DNA from: Tamarix chinensis
Lineage: Eukaryota; Streptophyta; Magnoliopsida; Caryophyllales; Tamaricaceae
NCBI GenBank assembly: GCA_030549775.1
Contig: CM060177.1
Location: 70,415,638-70,479,637, forward strand
Direction: 5' to 3'
Length of the DNA: 64,000 nt
In this document: positions 35,561-48,279 of the stretch, in pieces
How positions within the stretch are numbered: the first letter of the stretch is position 1
Layout of the letters: every line of letters starts with the position of its first letter
Notes under the pieces: generated by a model
The model's database searches: none
Seen by the model: only the letters and a program-made list of their open reading frames with translations
What the model was told of the DNA's origin: nothing
Program-made: the position numbers and the translations under genes

Positions 35561-36369
35561 GAAAAACTTCGAGGGGTTGCATGGGATGGATAAAGTCTAC
35601 ATGTGGGTAAATTTTACATATGGAAAGTTAATTTGGGGTGTGAGGAAGGAAATGGAAGAATTGTTTGGGTGATTAGAGGCTTTGGGTGAAAACTAGTATT
35701 TCAGACACTATAAGAGTGCTTAAGGGGCCGAGCTAGGGTTTTGAAGGAAACCCTAATCTGAGAAGTTTGTAAAAAGGAAAATAAATAAATATGGGTGAAT
35801 GGAGTATGAGATGAGGATGGAAGATTATCATGTAAGGGATAAGCATGATCATCTTAGAAAAATAAAAGTGGAATGTGAGGAATGGACAGGTGACATAAGG
35901 AAATGAGGATGCTAGGGTTGGTAAGGCCTATTAGGGTTTGGTATGGTCACCTAGGGTTTTGTGGTCACATGTGTACCTGGAAAGCAAAGTGTGATGGTGA
36001 AGGTTGAATCCAACGGTTGTGATGTGTGGGGTTCTAAAATAGTTTGGGTTGTGTGAGGTGGAGAAGGATGGGCCATATAGGCTCAAATTAGGGTTTCTAG
36101 AGAGAACCCTAGGGTGAGCTAGTGAGTGGACATGGAGGTGTAAGGTAGTGGGCGTTAACCCATATAGTTAGGAGTTGGGCCTCTAGTGTGAATTAGTGTA
36201 AGGAGGAAAGGATGTTGGGGCAAGTTAAGAGGTGTAGGAGTCTCAAGATATGGGACGGGCCCTCTTGGGAGGATAGTGTAGGTGGAGTGTGACATGCATT
36301 TCTAGGGTGAAACTTGTTGAATAAGACACCATAAAACATAATCATGTAAATTGAAAGATTGTTGACTTG

Positions 36370-36680
36370 GGCTCATGTTGGTCCATCGGTGAATAATAGT
36401 GGCCAGGAGCCGAGGTGTCTTGGAGACCAGTTCATCGGCAAATAATAATGGTCAGGCGCATTATGTCAATAAACCAAACCCTAAGTTTGATAAGACACAT
36501 AAAAGACACTAAGCACTTATAATGGAACACCATGAGAGTTGGGGCTAGACTGATCCATCGACATATAATAGTAGTTAGATGCATTCTGCCCTATAAGTGA
36601 CCACTCAACTAGCTATAATAGTGGTTAGGTGCGTTCTACCCTATAAGTGACCGACCCACCGGCCATAATAGTGGGGTTTC
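36370..36680 (+). repeat. Minisatellite of LTR B
   Basis: Units with GATCCATCGACATATAATAG, CAGTTCATCGGCAAATAATA and GGTGCGTTCTACCCTATAAG are the counterpart of 22860-23240 in copy A. Confidence 0.75.
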
Positions 36681-37388
36681 TGTACTCCCATGAATTGATA
36701 AAAAACATGATGTGAAATGAATACCGATCAGAGATTAAATACCTAATTTATTTGAACTATAATTTAACCTTTTTTAATATATTTGAAGATTGTATGAAGT
36801 TATGTTATCCTTCTTAGATTATGTGCTTTCGTGTGTTGGCCTTAGCACATGGTTACCTTACTTAGTACATAACATACTGACCACCCGTTTCATGGGTGTT
36901 GCTCATTCCCACGAGTAGAAGGCCCTTTAGACTTTGTTCAGGTTGGTGATACCTTTTTCAATGCCTTTAATGTTCACGAGGCATTAGGTGGGGCTGAGTG
37001 CTGAGTATGGACTTGGCACAAATATTGAGAGTGGAGTGGCCATATTTCCCTTTATAACTTTCTATTTTTGTTTTGATGTTTCCTAAACTTATTTTTTATT
37101 GTTTATAAACCTTATTCCTTTTAAGGAACTTTGACTATGTACTCTGGATTGTGACTCCTTTTCATGCAGTCTGATTTCTATATTACAAATTTTTTAATGT
37201 TTTACTTGAGCCTTGCCTTGAGTTTGACGTATGATGATTATTAAATTTCTTTTGGCCTTGTGATTTATACGGGAATAGTCGTGGGTTGGGCTTATACTAA
37301 TCATTGCGGTAACAATTCCAAATTTCAAAAATTTTAATTTAATTGCTTTCATTTTTAAAAAAAAATTAGTCAATTTTTGGGTGTTACA

Positions 37389-38920
37389 TAGCCAATCTAT
37401 ACATCATAGGAATTTAAAAGAATAAAAATTGTATATACAAACAAGATCAGTAAAAAATATGCTACCTTGGTTACTATTGCCATCATTTTGTGGGTTCGTA
37501 TTTCTTGTAGACCTATTTTCATGCATATACTGTGTTCTTATTTGAGGTAGAGTATTGTTAGGTTCATTTGTTTCTCTTGCCATTGGATCAGTAGCCTTAT
37601 ACAAGTTCAAAGTCATCTCAACTCTTTCAACAAAATTCCTTGTTGGAATCCTTTTGCTTCCATCTTATTAGTCATATAAACAAATAATAATATCAAGAAA
37701 AAAAACTAAGTCCATTCATATGGCATAATGGGAGTAAGTTTTAAATCTATACCTATGTACACATAAACACATAAAATTGTACATTTAAGTATCAATTGAG
37801 AATTTACCTTGATCATTTGAAGGCATAATAGATAAATAAATAAATTTGAAGGCACAACATCCATATTAAGTTCACCTTCAATAGAACTAACTTCTTCAAC
37901 CTAATGGCGTTGAAGTCTATTATATTGGGATCCATTGGAAATAAAGTTTTTCCTCTGCTTACTTCTCTCAGTGCTATTTTTCCAGCTCCTACATCCTTAC
38001 CTCCATTATGTACAAACTCATTGATAAATAAAGGTACATCTAAAATTAAGAAATATAATTAAATGAGTTTAGATTTTAAATCTAATTTTTGGCCATTATA
38101 TGCCAACTAATTAAATGTTCACATACCTGAAATATAAAGAAGATTATTTCATATCTAATGAAGAAAGAAGTTAGCAAAGTTTCTATCTATTTTTAATACT
38201 CTTATGAATAAAATATATGGAATATTATTGTATATCTTACTTCTTTTGATGTTTCTAATAGAGTGAAATAGTTTAGTGGATGGTTATATTTTTTTCATTA
38301 ATATAGTGTAGTTGATGGTTCTTACTCCTTTGGCATTACTATATATATTTTTTGCATGTGATTCATAGGAGCTTATTATCTCGGATAAGTCACTAAGACA
38401 AAAGGTGCAAGATAATGTGCTAACATATATGTCCACAAAAATAATAGGATCCCATATTTCAAATCTAAATACAACTCAAACTTGGGCATCATTCTAATTA
38501 CCTAGTTGTGGCAAGTGTTTGCCATTATGCTATTGAGTTAGTTTAGAGACACTCAAAGTGATGGCGGGGGTTTGTATGCTTGTTGATTTTAATCACAATA
38601 GCAAGTAGGAAGGATTATTAATTAAGAAGAAAACATTATAATAAGATCCATACTAGGTAAACGTATAATACCTTACCCTTTATGATCACCAACACTTCTA
38701 TTTATAATGTTCTTACAATTTGTCTTTAGTCAATCTTACTCTAACATATGTGTAAACTAAAATAAGGTAAAAATATTTCACATTATAAAGAAAAATACAT
38801 AAAATTTGAAATAGGAATCATAACTAATAAAGATATAAAAAAACATTTACATGGTTGATGACCACACACAAATAAGTACTTAGAAAAAAAGTCATAAAAT
38901 AGTTAAACATTAATCTTAAA
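37389..38920 (-). pseudogene. tnpA-like accessory gene of CACTA 1, upstream part, and spacer to tnp2
   Basis: Minus-strand readable pieces include RIPTRNFVERVEMTLNLYKA at about 37590-37655, continuing to NPQNDGNSNQG at about 37460, where a GTAGCA donor-like site follows. Another piece with DVPLFINEFVHNGG and ALREVSRGK lies at about 37900-38040. The second resembles the Lys/Arg/Gly-rich start region of plant CACTA accessory proteins. The stretch 38050-38920 is AT-rich and holds no recognisable protein. The inserted LTR at 37388 separates these exons from their continuation at 28775. Confidence 0.5.
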
Positions 38921-41900
38921 TATCATTAGCAACAATAAAATCATCCAAATCTAATTTTTTCTTCTTTTTCTTCCCATGACTTCCTTCCCTTCTTGATTTA
39001 TGCTATTTATTTTACTTATTACCCATTTGACCACTTTTTCTCCTTGTTCTACTTTGAAATGATTAGCCGCTAAAGAAATATTTTCCATACATCTTATGGG
39101 CTAGAAAAAATAAGTAGAGCACTGAATCTCTCCTTGTTGCACAAATTCATCATTAATTTGATCTAATACTTTCTCTTCTTCCACTTCCAACATGCTATAT
39201 AAGTCTCGAGGCTCTATCTTAGTCACAAAATTCCAATCATCATGTCTTAGATCTTGAACATAAAAGACTTACTTCACTTGTGATTCTAATACAAAAGGCT
39301 CATTTGTCTTTAATGAATAATTTCTATGTATGCTAGTTATTCCATATTCATCCACTTTATATCCTCAAAATTTATGTTACACATCATACTAAGTACATTT
39401 CAAAACAAAAACATGATTTTCACAGGCATATTGCAACTCATAAACATCTCTTAGTACATCATTTAAATGACCATCTCCTTGCACCACAACACCACTATTT
39501 TGACATTTCTTATCTGCTTCTTGATCAAGTTTATGAAATCTAAACCTATAAGCAATAAGCCCACTATAATGCCTCATGGTGCGTGATAGACAACACATCA
39601 AGTGGTATAAACTTTCATCAACTGATCCTTATTTATATAATTTTTCCATCTATTAATCAATGAAGGACATATAAATACATTTACACATCTTAGGTAATAT
39701 TTTATCACATCTTAGAAATTAAGGGGAGATGGCAAACACGATAATCAACCCAATATGAAAATTGCATTTTATGTCTCCTCTCTACGTTCACTAGTTCTTT
39801 GTTATGCATCCTACATTTAAAAAGGAAACTCAAAGTTTTAGGAAATTACATATATGAACTTAAACTACATATACGACAAATATTGTTATAAATTCTAGAA
39901 TAGAAAATGACTCACTTTATAGATTCTTGAAGCTCATCACAATTATGGAGGACATATAAGGGAGCCTGATCAAACATCTCAAACCCCAGATCTTTAAGGA
40001 TAGACTTGAACAATGGATGCCCAATACATTTAAAAATTTCTATTTGGTTTCTTTTATCATCATTAAAAACTTCATCATTTTGAGATATGTGATTAAACAT
40101 AGTATCCATGTAATATATGTACCTAGGACAAAAGGTAAGGCATTTGCTTACCAAGTAACCCATTACAATTGAGCCTTCGGGTTGTGCCTTATTTCGAACA
40201 TTGGGTTTCAAGGTACACATATACCTAATAAAATAAATTTTTATACAAATTTAAATGCAGAGATAGGTTATGTAATTATAAAAGTAAATGAATGTAAAAC
40301 TAGTAATTTAAAAAGTACTTCTCTATTGGATATATCCAACGATATCTCACTAGCCTAGCAATCTTTGCCTCTTCTACCAAATGAATTACTAAGTGTACCA
40401 TACAGGTGAAGAAGAGTGGTGGGAAGACCATTTCTAACTTACACAATTTGTAAGGGATTTAACTTTCAAGAGCATCCAAATCCTTTATGCTCAAGTTCTC
40501 TGAGAACAATTTCCTTAAGAGGGAACTTAATTCAATTAATGGTTCATAAACATGTTCGGGAAGGAGCCCACAAATAGCAAGAGGAATAAGTTTCTCAATA
40601 AAGATATGATGATTGTGACTCTTCATGTATGAGATATTTTAGCCATTATATTTCACACAATAGGAGCGATTTGAACAATATCCATCAAGAGTCTTCAACA
40701 TTTGAAAAATCTCACATAGATACTAAATCTAATTGAGAAATCAAATTATCCTTAGTCTTATCTTTGATATCCATTAGCATCCTTATAATATTCTCAGAAA
40801 TATTTTTTTTTCCATGTGCAACATATCTAGGTTATAATGCAATCAGCTCGTGCCAATAAGTCTACTTAAAAAATATGCTCTTCTTCCTCAACCATATAAG
40901 CTTATTTTGGCATCCCACTTCCTCTTTGTAATCATATTTCCAAATGGTACCTAGGTAAACTAACTACACTGTCTCAAATCATCATCACCTAATAATGGGA
41001 TAGGAGCAATACCCTTTTCCTTTCTTTTGTAAAAGGCTTTAGCTAATTTTCTTAATCTATGATCCATAGGTAACCAATGCCTATGCCTCATCGAAGAGAT
41101 ATTATCTATAATTGAATGTGATCTAGATTCCTTATGACAACATGGACAAGCAAACAATCCACTAGTGCTTCAACCTAACAAGTCTGCATAAGTTGGAAAA
41201 TTACTAATAGTCCATAGCATCGATGCACGCATAATAAAGTTTTATTTAGCATAGGCATTATATGTGTTAGCACCAACTTCCTATAATTATTTCAACACTT
41301 CAACCAAGGGTTGTAAATACACATCAAGACCCAGTCCCCATGAATTAGGACCATCAATCAACAAAGATAATATAAGATAAGTAGATTTCATACACATCCA
41401 TGGAGGTAAATTATATGGAACTAAAATAACCAGAAAAATGCTATGAGATGATCCTCCAAAATTATTAAATGGTTGGAAACCATCTGTAGATAAGCCAAGT
41501 CTTACACAACAAGGATCTTCTGCAAATGATGAAAACTCCTCATCAACATACATATATGCTTGAGAGTTAACTGGATATCTCATTATCCCATCATTAACCC
41601 TATCTTCTTTATGCCAGTGCATATCCTTTCATGTCACAACTACCATAAATAGCCTTTGTAATCTACACTTTACAAGAAAATATCATAAAATTTTATGGGG
41701 AACCCTTTTGCCATCTATCTTCCACCTTATCGTATAGCATTGTGTATATTCCTATGCATCAACATGTTCACACCAATAGATGATGCAATCATTTGGACAT
41801 GCATGAATTTTTATACAAGCTAGGCCTAAATCACGTATGATCCTATGACACTCATCATAAGAATTGGGAATATTACAACCTAATGTCCCATTTTAAACCT

Positions 41901-42446
41901 GTAACATTTCACTAAATGAGGTATCACTCCAATGGTTCATACATTTAAGATGTAGCAACATCATAAGGTACCCTAACTTTGAAACTCTTGAGCCTTCTAA
42001 AGTTAAATGCCCTTTATACTCCTTTAATAGGTAATAGAATTGAGTAGCTTCACTAGCAGGTTCTTCTAAGGTGAAGTTATGTTCATTTCTATCATCATTC
42101 ATTAAAAAAATCCATCCAGTCACACCACAATCAAATTCTAAAATCTTTATCATGTCATTATGACCAACAAATATCTTATGTTCAAATAGAGATACATTCA
42201 ACACCTCACCAAGATTAACCTACACAACATAACTTGGTAGAACTTCATTCTTCAACAAATGAAAGCGAACTTTAGTTCTATTTTTAAATACACATTTGAA
42301 AACTTATTAAATGGACAACTAATAATTCTTTCAGTATCCAACTATTCATATGAATGTGACATGCTAAAAGAAAAATCTAGAAAATTATCAATCTGTTCCA
42401 AATATTGAGGTGATGCTCGATTCAATTTCATCCATTCTTTATCCAT
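38920..42446 (-). pseudogene. CACTA transposase tnp2 (TNPD-like), element 1
   Basis: The TNP2 transposase cuts at the CACTA ends. It starts MDKEWMKLNR at 42446, the usual N-terminus. The transposase-associated domain ends with DECHRIIRDLGL and KIHACPNDCIIYW (about 41760-41870). The Transposase_21 core has WHKEDR, the VRLGLSTDGF block, YNLPPWMCMK and LDVYLQPLVEVLK at 41287-41630. The HIFIEKLIPLAI and PEHVYEPLIELSSLLRKLF segments with RNKAQPEGSIVMGYL (39912-40220) are the DUF4218 part. YRFRFHKLDQEADKKCQNSG to about 39130 with PFVLESQ and EPRDLY is the DUF4216 part. Some gaps between blocks may be introns, but in-frame stops (for example after SMSHSYE near the start) make it a pseudogene. Its promoter and the right end of the transposon should lie right of 42446. 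Confidence 0.85.
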
Positions 42447-44089
42447 TATCTTAACCTAATTTTCATTTCCGTAGAAAGTTAAAATTTTTTAATGATATAC
42501 AGAATGGCAATTAACAAAAAATTAGTCTTAATTCAGATAATCTCCTCTCTTACTTTCTTCATGTAAACTATACAAAAATATATAAAACATCTAACCTATT
42601 ACTTTTTTCTATTATTTATCCAATTTTCATTGCCTACTACTATTACTTTAATACTTGTATTCTATTTACCATTTTTAGCTATGGATTTCAATAATAAGTT
42701 TCGGTACAATTTTAAGCATGACTAATAATCATACAAAAACTATAATATTCAATGAGATTATATATCCAACAATAGCATCAATTACAACTCTTTAACTAGT
42801 ATAAAATAAAATGAAAAAATTTAGAGTCACAATATGAATGAAAAAAAAGGGGTAAAGGAATAATACCCATAGTTGTTAAAATAGATATATCTAGATCATC
42901 TTCTTCGATAAGAAAAGCCACTAAGAATGCAAAAAATTTCAAAAACATCATGTTATTATGATGTCAAAATTATTTTATACTATAATATCTTCATCACATT
43001 TGAATTAATCTTACTATATATAAAATAAGAACACTTATTCTAATGGTCATATGGAATGGACTTCATATTAATTGAATTTATGTATGTTTCTATTATTCTA
43101 TATATTCACACTTTTCACATGTGAAAAACAGTAGATTTAGATGACAAAACTTGAAATTATTTCACATAATCACATAATCATATATTAGTTAATCCTACCA
43201 CACTCTTCATTTGTTATAGGCTATTGCTATCCCCTTTATTTTTAGTCCAAAAGTGTCTCAAATCTTATAAAAAAAATGGTTTCATAGTCCTTGAATAGTG
43301 CTACCAAAATTACCCCTTGATTGCCTTCAAAATTGTGGCCTATGAGCTTAATTATCAATTTTTCTTTGTTATTGATTTGTGCATAGTGTTTTCCTCTCAT
43401 TTTGTGACAAAAAATGTGTAAAAAATTACTAGCATAGGACTATTGTTGATCTGCCTTATGACTTGAATTATATAGCTGATTGTGAGCTATTTTGAGCCTT
43501 AATTAAGCCAATACAAATTTAGGAAAATTTGTGGCTTGATTTCATGATTATTTTGGTTGATTATCATGCCACCTTGAAGTACCCTAGCTACTAGAATTGA
43601 TAGCCAAAATCATCGGACTTCACTAGGGGTTGGTTGTAAGTCTTCAATGGTGTAAGGGTAGATAAAAAATGTGGAATGTTTTAGTAATTGGTCTATCTTT
43701 CATTTTAGATCCCCAAATGTGCTAGAGCACTATGTGAACATTGAGCCTTTATTTATTTATATATGTTAGGGGAGACATTCTTGTAATATGTTTTACACTT
43801 ATTCATGTTCTCTACAACATATCATGCGTTTCCACATATTCCATTTGTGTTCTGAATTGTGAAAATAAGATGTGGAATGATGTAGTTAAGCAATTACATA
43901 TGGGTTCTCGGCTAGTGACCATGCTATTTCTCTTTTTGTCAATACTAGTGCATATTGAATGCCTGTATTACATTAAGCCTTAGTGTTTTTCTGCTTTTTC
44001 AGTCTTGTGGAGTGATTTTGTAGATTGATCGATAGTGAATTTTCATGGATTTTTCTATAAATGATAATTTCTATATATTTTTTCTCTCA
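42447..44089. other. Unassigned AT-rich stretch between CACTA 1 and a copia fragment
   Basis: No protein domain, LTR end or CACTA terminus is recognised. The left half is presumably the 5' non-coding part of CACTA 1. Plus-strand reading frames up to 80 codons (43741-43983) have no domain. Somewhere in this stretch CACTA 1 must be broken, because neither its right terminus nor the rest of host elements F and E follows. Confidence 0.5.
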
Positions 44090-45230
44090 ATAATCCAAAC
44101 CTATCACATGCTATCAATGTGATGAGCAGTTTTATAACAAAACCAAGGATGGAGCAATGGAAGGTTTTTAAGTGGTATTATCCTAATTCACCTATGCACT
44201 ATTATTATGGTTTTCTATTTCAAGAAGTTAGACACGTGCCTAATCTAAAAAGAAATTTAATTTCTTTAGGTTAATTAGATAAGGAAGGGTACTACAATAA
44301 GGCTGAAAAGGGGGTTCTGAAAGTAATAAAAGTTTCTATGGTATGTATGAAATAAGAATTAGCTTTTGGACTCTATACTCTTAATACCTATGAACCTAGA
44401 TTAGAAAATATGATGCACATTCAAATATTTGGGGCCCTAGTAGGGTTCCTTCTAAAGGTGGTGCCAAATACTTCCTAACAATCATTCATGATTACTCAAG
44501 AATGGTGTGGATTTATTTTCTAAAGAGTAAAGATGATACTTTGAGGATTTTTAAGGAGTGGAAGCTTATGTTCAAAAATTAGACTGAAAATAAAGTTAAG
44601 AAGCTAAGAAGTGACAATGGTTTGGAGCTTTGTAATGAAGAATTCAATAATTTTTTCAAGGAACAAGGCATAACAAGATACTTAAAAGTAAAAGGAACAC
44701 CCCAACAAAATGATGTGGCTAAGAGAATGAATGAAACCATATTAGAATGACTCAGGGGCATGCTAATAACCATTGGTATGGCACACATATACTGGGTAGA
44801 GGTAGCTAAGACTGCTTGTTTTATTATAAACATATGTCCTTTACTTGCAATAGAAATTGATACTCCTACTAAAAGATTAAGAGAGTGTATACTTGACTAT
44901 ACTCAGCTCAATGTCCTTAGATGTGTGTGTTATGCATATTTAAAGGAAGGGAAGCTTGATTCAAGGGCGGTTGAATGCAATTTCCTCAGATATCATGACA
45001 AAGTTAAAGGGTATAAGTTGTTAAGTGTTGAGGGAGGATCATTTAGAACCTTCATTAGCAGGGATGTGGTTTTCAGGGAATCAATATTTTATAAAGATAT
45101 ATCTTCTAATGATGTACAATAGAGCAATAATAATGGTAGTAAATTTAGCGTTGAGGTGGAGCATGGAGACACATTGGAACCTACTTAGGGTATTGAGCTT
45201 GGTAGTCATCTAGAGATCTAGTTTGACATA
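44090..45230 (+). pseudogene. Ty1/copia pol fragment: GAG-pre-integrase and integrase
   Basis: Integrase would insert copia cDNA into the genome. The pieces run on the plus strand. RHVPNLKRNLISLG and KEGYYNKAEKGVLKV (44225-44330) are the pre-integrase domain. In another frame NIWGPSRVPSKGGAKYFLTI follows, then IHDYSRMVWIYFLKSKDD and VKKLRSDNGLEL to about 44640. The C-terminal part runs at 44760-45122 with KAWE-like linker sequence and VFRESIFYKD. Stops lie at 44580-44582 and 44748-44750 (TGA in place of CGA). Two of the three catalytic acids are lost: family Asp-Leu/Ile-Trp-Gly-Pro reads NIWGP, and family GVAER reads DVAKR. Protease, RT and LTRs are not recognised. The piece between 45123 and 45230 resembles the acidic linker to RT. 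Confidence 0.85.
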
Positions 45231-45559
45231 GCTTAAACAAGTAGGCTTATGAGTTAGAATAGGTGGTAGGGGGAAAACGTTGTTTAATGGTGTAGGTAAG
45301 GGAATCCTAGGAGGTAAGTTGTTGGTTCCTAAATAGCCAATGGAACCAAACCATTATAGGGTCGACCATGTAAAAAGAGACAATATCCAAGCCATGGGGT
45401 TAGATGCATCAAATTTGGCAAGTTCACATTTTGAGGGTTTTATATTAAGTGGAAAGGGTTAGAAGTTTTGAGAGGTAGCTAGCACAGTGAGAGGTGGCTC
45501 CCCTAATTACTCATGATGAAGGAGCATCTAATATAAGGGTAGAGAAGGTACTAGATAGG
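45231..45559 (+). other. Junction stretch between the copia fragment and gypsy gag
   Basis: No clear domain. Translation in all plus frames is broken. The copia linker fades out and gypsy gag becomes readable at about 45560. No LTR or TSD marks the border. Confidence 0.3.
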
Positions 45560-45764
45560 GACTAGTCCTCGAAGCACTTCACGCCCACTTCTACCTGACT
45601 CACCACTGAATGAAGAAGTACAATGAGTTTATGGCAATTTGGCAATTGGTATGTCCATTAAGGATTACTACACTTTATTCATAGACTTGGTCCAATTTGC
45701 TCCAAAAGTGGAGGCCAACGAGGTGATGCAAGTCCAACATTTTAAGATCGGTCTTGTGATTAGA
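45560..45764 (+). pseudogene. gypsy 2 gag, first part (split by a solo LTR)
   Basis: Gag is the capsid protein of the retrotransposon. SKHFTPTST, then KKYNEFMAIWQL and, one frame over, DLVQFAPKVEANEVMQVQHF to KIGLVI are readable. These match the conserved gag core with its Tyr..Phe, APxVxxE and FxxGL pattern. At 45765 the reading frame is interrupted by the solo LTR and continues in register at 49487. Confidence 0.75.
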
Positions 45765-46539
45765 AGTAACACCCAAAAATTCACTACTAAAAAATTTCTT
45801 TTGCATAGTTACGTTTAGAAGCTAAAACAATAAAATGAAGGTTGTTATTGCCACAATTGGTACAAGTCTGGTTTCCTCTACCATTCTCATACCAAGTGCT
45901 AAAGCTAAAATCATTACTTCGCTTAAATTAATAACATTACTATAAAAATTAAAATAGAGAGAACATTAGATAAATACTATGCTAATTAAAAACAACATAA
46001 TCAATTTACAAAACTCAAGAGAGAAATTACAGGAGGATATAAGGGTTTAAATACAACCGAAAATAAGATAGCAAAAGAGATAATGCATAGTCCTACACTC
46101 TCAATTCCGAACTACCAACATTTAACTGAACTTGGAGGCTGACCTGCAAAGTCCACTACCCATTGAATAGGAAGGGGCCCATGAGAATGGACCCTTCCGT
46201 ACTATGGTACTAAGTAACCCTTTATACCAAACTAATATCATAAAAAAGCATGAAACACTTGCAAGACATGTAACTAACATTATATAAGACACATACACAT
46301 ACGATAAATGAGATAAAACAATCATTTAGATAATCAAATTCTATCAAGGTCACGTACTACTCATATTCATTCATCTTAAACAACAAAACTTACTAAATAA
46401 ACATCCCAAATATACTCTCTGAAGTAATAGTTAAAACTCAACTCTACACAACAAATTTAACCTTCACAACATGATTCATGTCTCCGCATAAATCACAACC
46501 AATTACATACATCACAAGTATGTTCATACGTATAATTTA

Positions 46540-46830
46540 CTAAGATCCATAACATCCTAAATATTCTTACAGTTATAAAATAATAAAATCCATAACATCA
46601 TAGGTATGCTCACAAGTTAAGTATAATAAAATCCATGACATCACAGGTATACTTACAAGTACAATATAATAAAATCCATAACATCATAGGTATGCTCATA
46701 GGTACAAACATAATTAAATCCATGACATCACAAGAAAAACCACAAGTAGGTACAAAAGCTACTACCAAAACCACATATAGGCACAAAGGATGTAACCAAA
46801 ACCACATGTAGGCATGAAGGTTGTTACCAA
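46540..46830 (-). repeat. Two adjoining minisatellites in solo LTR I
   Basis: Four to five units of about 46 bases contain ATAATAAAATCCATAACATC and AGGTATGCTCACAAGT (46540-46740). They are followed by three units of about 31-33 bases with ACCAAAACCACATATAGGCA (46735-46830). This array takes the same place as the minisatellites of the other LTR-like units. Confidence 0.8.
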
Positions 46831-48150
46831 ACAATATAGTAATATAATAATCATTATTTCAAACAAATCATGTCATTTCTATTTTTATTTACTTTCTTGA
46901 GGGGATATCTATCAACTTGGAGGCACAAAAGTATTATAATCATAATGGTGTACCAAAGCAACAAAGTATCCTACTAGCTATCAAATCAAGGATACAAAGG
47001 TACCCTAGTCACACTAGTACACGAAGGTAACACAATACCCTACCGACAAGGACACCTAATCCATAAGTATGCATAACCCCTATTAGTCTACAGAACAAAA
47101 TAGAGTAAGATGTAGGGCGTAACTGGAGCACTAAGTCACACTAGATAAAAAATCCATTATATCAATTGTAGGCTAAACTACGTCCTTAGGGTAGCAAACC
47201 CTGAGTAGCTAACATTCCCGATATCGAGATCTTTCACTTTAAGTATTAGTATTTTATTAAGATGACCATAAAAATGCGTATAATACAAATAAGCCCAATT
47301 TTCATACTTAACAAACTTTGCTTATTTGCAATCATCTGAGATAACCATAATGAAGGTCAATATCGAGGCTAACATTAAAATATACTTATCTCATCGTAGC
47401 CTCAATTATTCACATTTGGACACTTTAGGCCGAAAATGACCAAAATACCCCTAAGACCAAAATTTCTAGATTATCATCTATTTAAATACTAATTCTATTT
47501 TTTTTATTAATTTGTCATAAAAAGGATAAAGAACCATAAATAAATTATTCATAAAATTACATGATTTAAATTATTAGATATACCAAATGACCATTTTACC
47601 CTTATACAAAATTCTACACATGAAGCCCTTTTTTTGTACGTTTAATCCATATAAAACACACACTCACATACTCAAAAATAGCTAATATACATTAAACATG
47701 TTTTTGGGATAGAACTTATAACACAATAAAAATGACCAAATTACCTATACAACACTTATCTATAATAATTATTCCATAATTATGTTCAAGCATACTCAAC
47801 TTATCATTTTATACATACCTATTATATGAAATATTTTCTAGATATAATAATCATTTTAATCACACATTTGTACTTGATATATTTTATATCAAATACCATG
47901 CTCATATTTCTTATTTTTATGATAACAAATAATAAAACATAATTATATTATAATGTATTATGCTTAACATATTTCACACATAAAAACCTTAATATGCTAT
48001 CACGCAATATTTATCATTTTAGTAGTGTATAACAATTACCTGAATTCTAGCAAAAATGCAAAAATAGGGGTATCCTACTAAAGTTATCGGATCCCACTAA
48101 TCAAACTTTTATACCTAATACCACAATTACCAAATTAATATCTATTAGAT

Positions 48151-48152
48151 AC

Positions 48153-48183
<31 letters not shown>
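48151..48183 (+). repeat. (AAT)n microsatellite in solo LTR I
   Basis: About eleven AAT units. In minus orientation it lies between the pyrimidine tract and the donor-like motif, the same place as the large microsatellite of LTR A. Confidence 0.95.
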
Positions 48184-48279
48184 GCAATAAAATATTTATT
48201 TTTAAAAATTAACAAAATATCCTTACATTTAATATATTTACAAAATTATTATTAAAATCAAACACACTCACTCACACTA

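Larger units (their letters stand above)
28775..37388 (+). mobile_element. Solo LTR B, second copy of the 4.5-kb LTR family, split by a LINE
   Basis: It matches copy A block by block. The AT-rich head has AATTATAGCTAA (about 28809). The polypyrimidine tract is at 29045-30240. AGGTGGTACCCTAAACCC, (ATT)n runs, the CTAG|GTAAGG motif (30901-30912) and the GATCCATCGACATATAATAG array (36370-36680) follow, and it ends GGGTGTTACA at 37388. Without the LINE and one 14-bp duplication it is about 4.45 kb, against 4487 bp for A. The left edge is approximate and no TSD is recognised (right flank TAGCC). It sits inside the tnpA gene of CACTA 1, so it is younger than that element. Confidence 0.75.
25538..42446 (-). 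mobile_element. CACTA (En/Spm) transposon 1, left end to transposase start; right end missing
   Basis: The left terminus CACTACAAGAAAAGG is the canonical plant CACTA end, preceded by a possible 3-bp target site TCT (25535-25537). A 700-bp subterminal repeat block, a tnpA-like gene and a tnp2 transposase follow, both genes on the minus strand. A solo LTR with a LINE inside (28775-37388) lies in the tnpA region. No TTTTCTTGTAGTG terminus followed by TCT is found to the right of the transposase, so the element lacks its other end in this window. Inactive: the genes have many stops and one end is absent. Confidence 0.8.

Noticed and set aside
43386..43392. CATAGTG and similar TAGTG strings as the missing right end of CACTA 1
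   Set aside because: The inward sequence does not match CACTACAAGAAAAGG and no TCT duplication follows.
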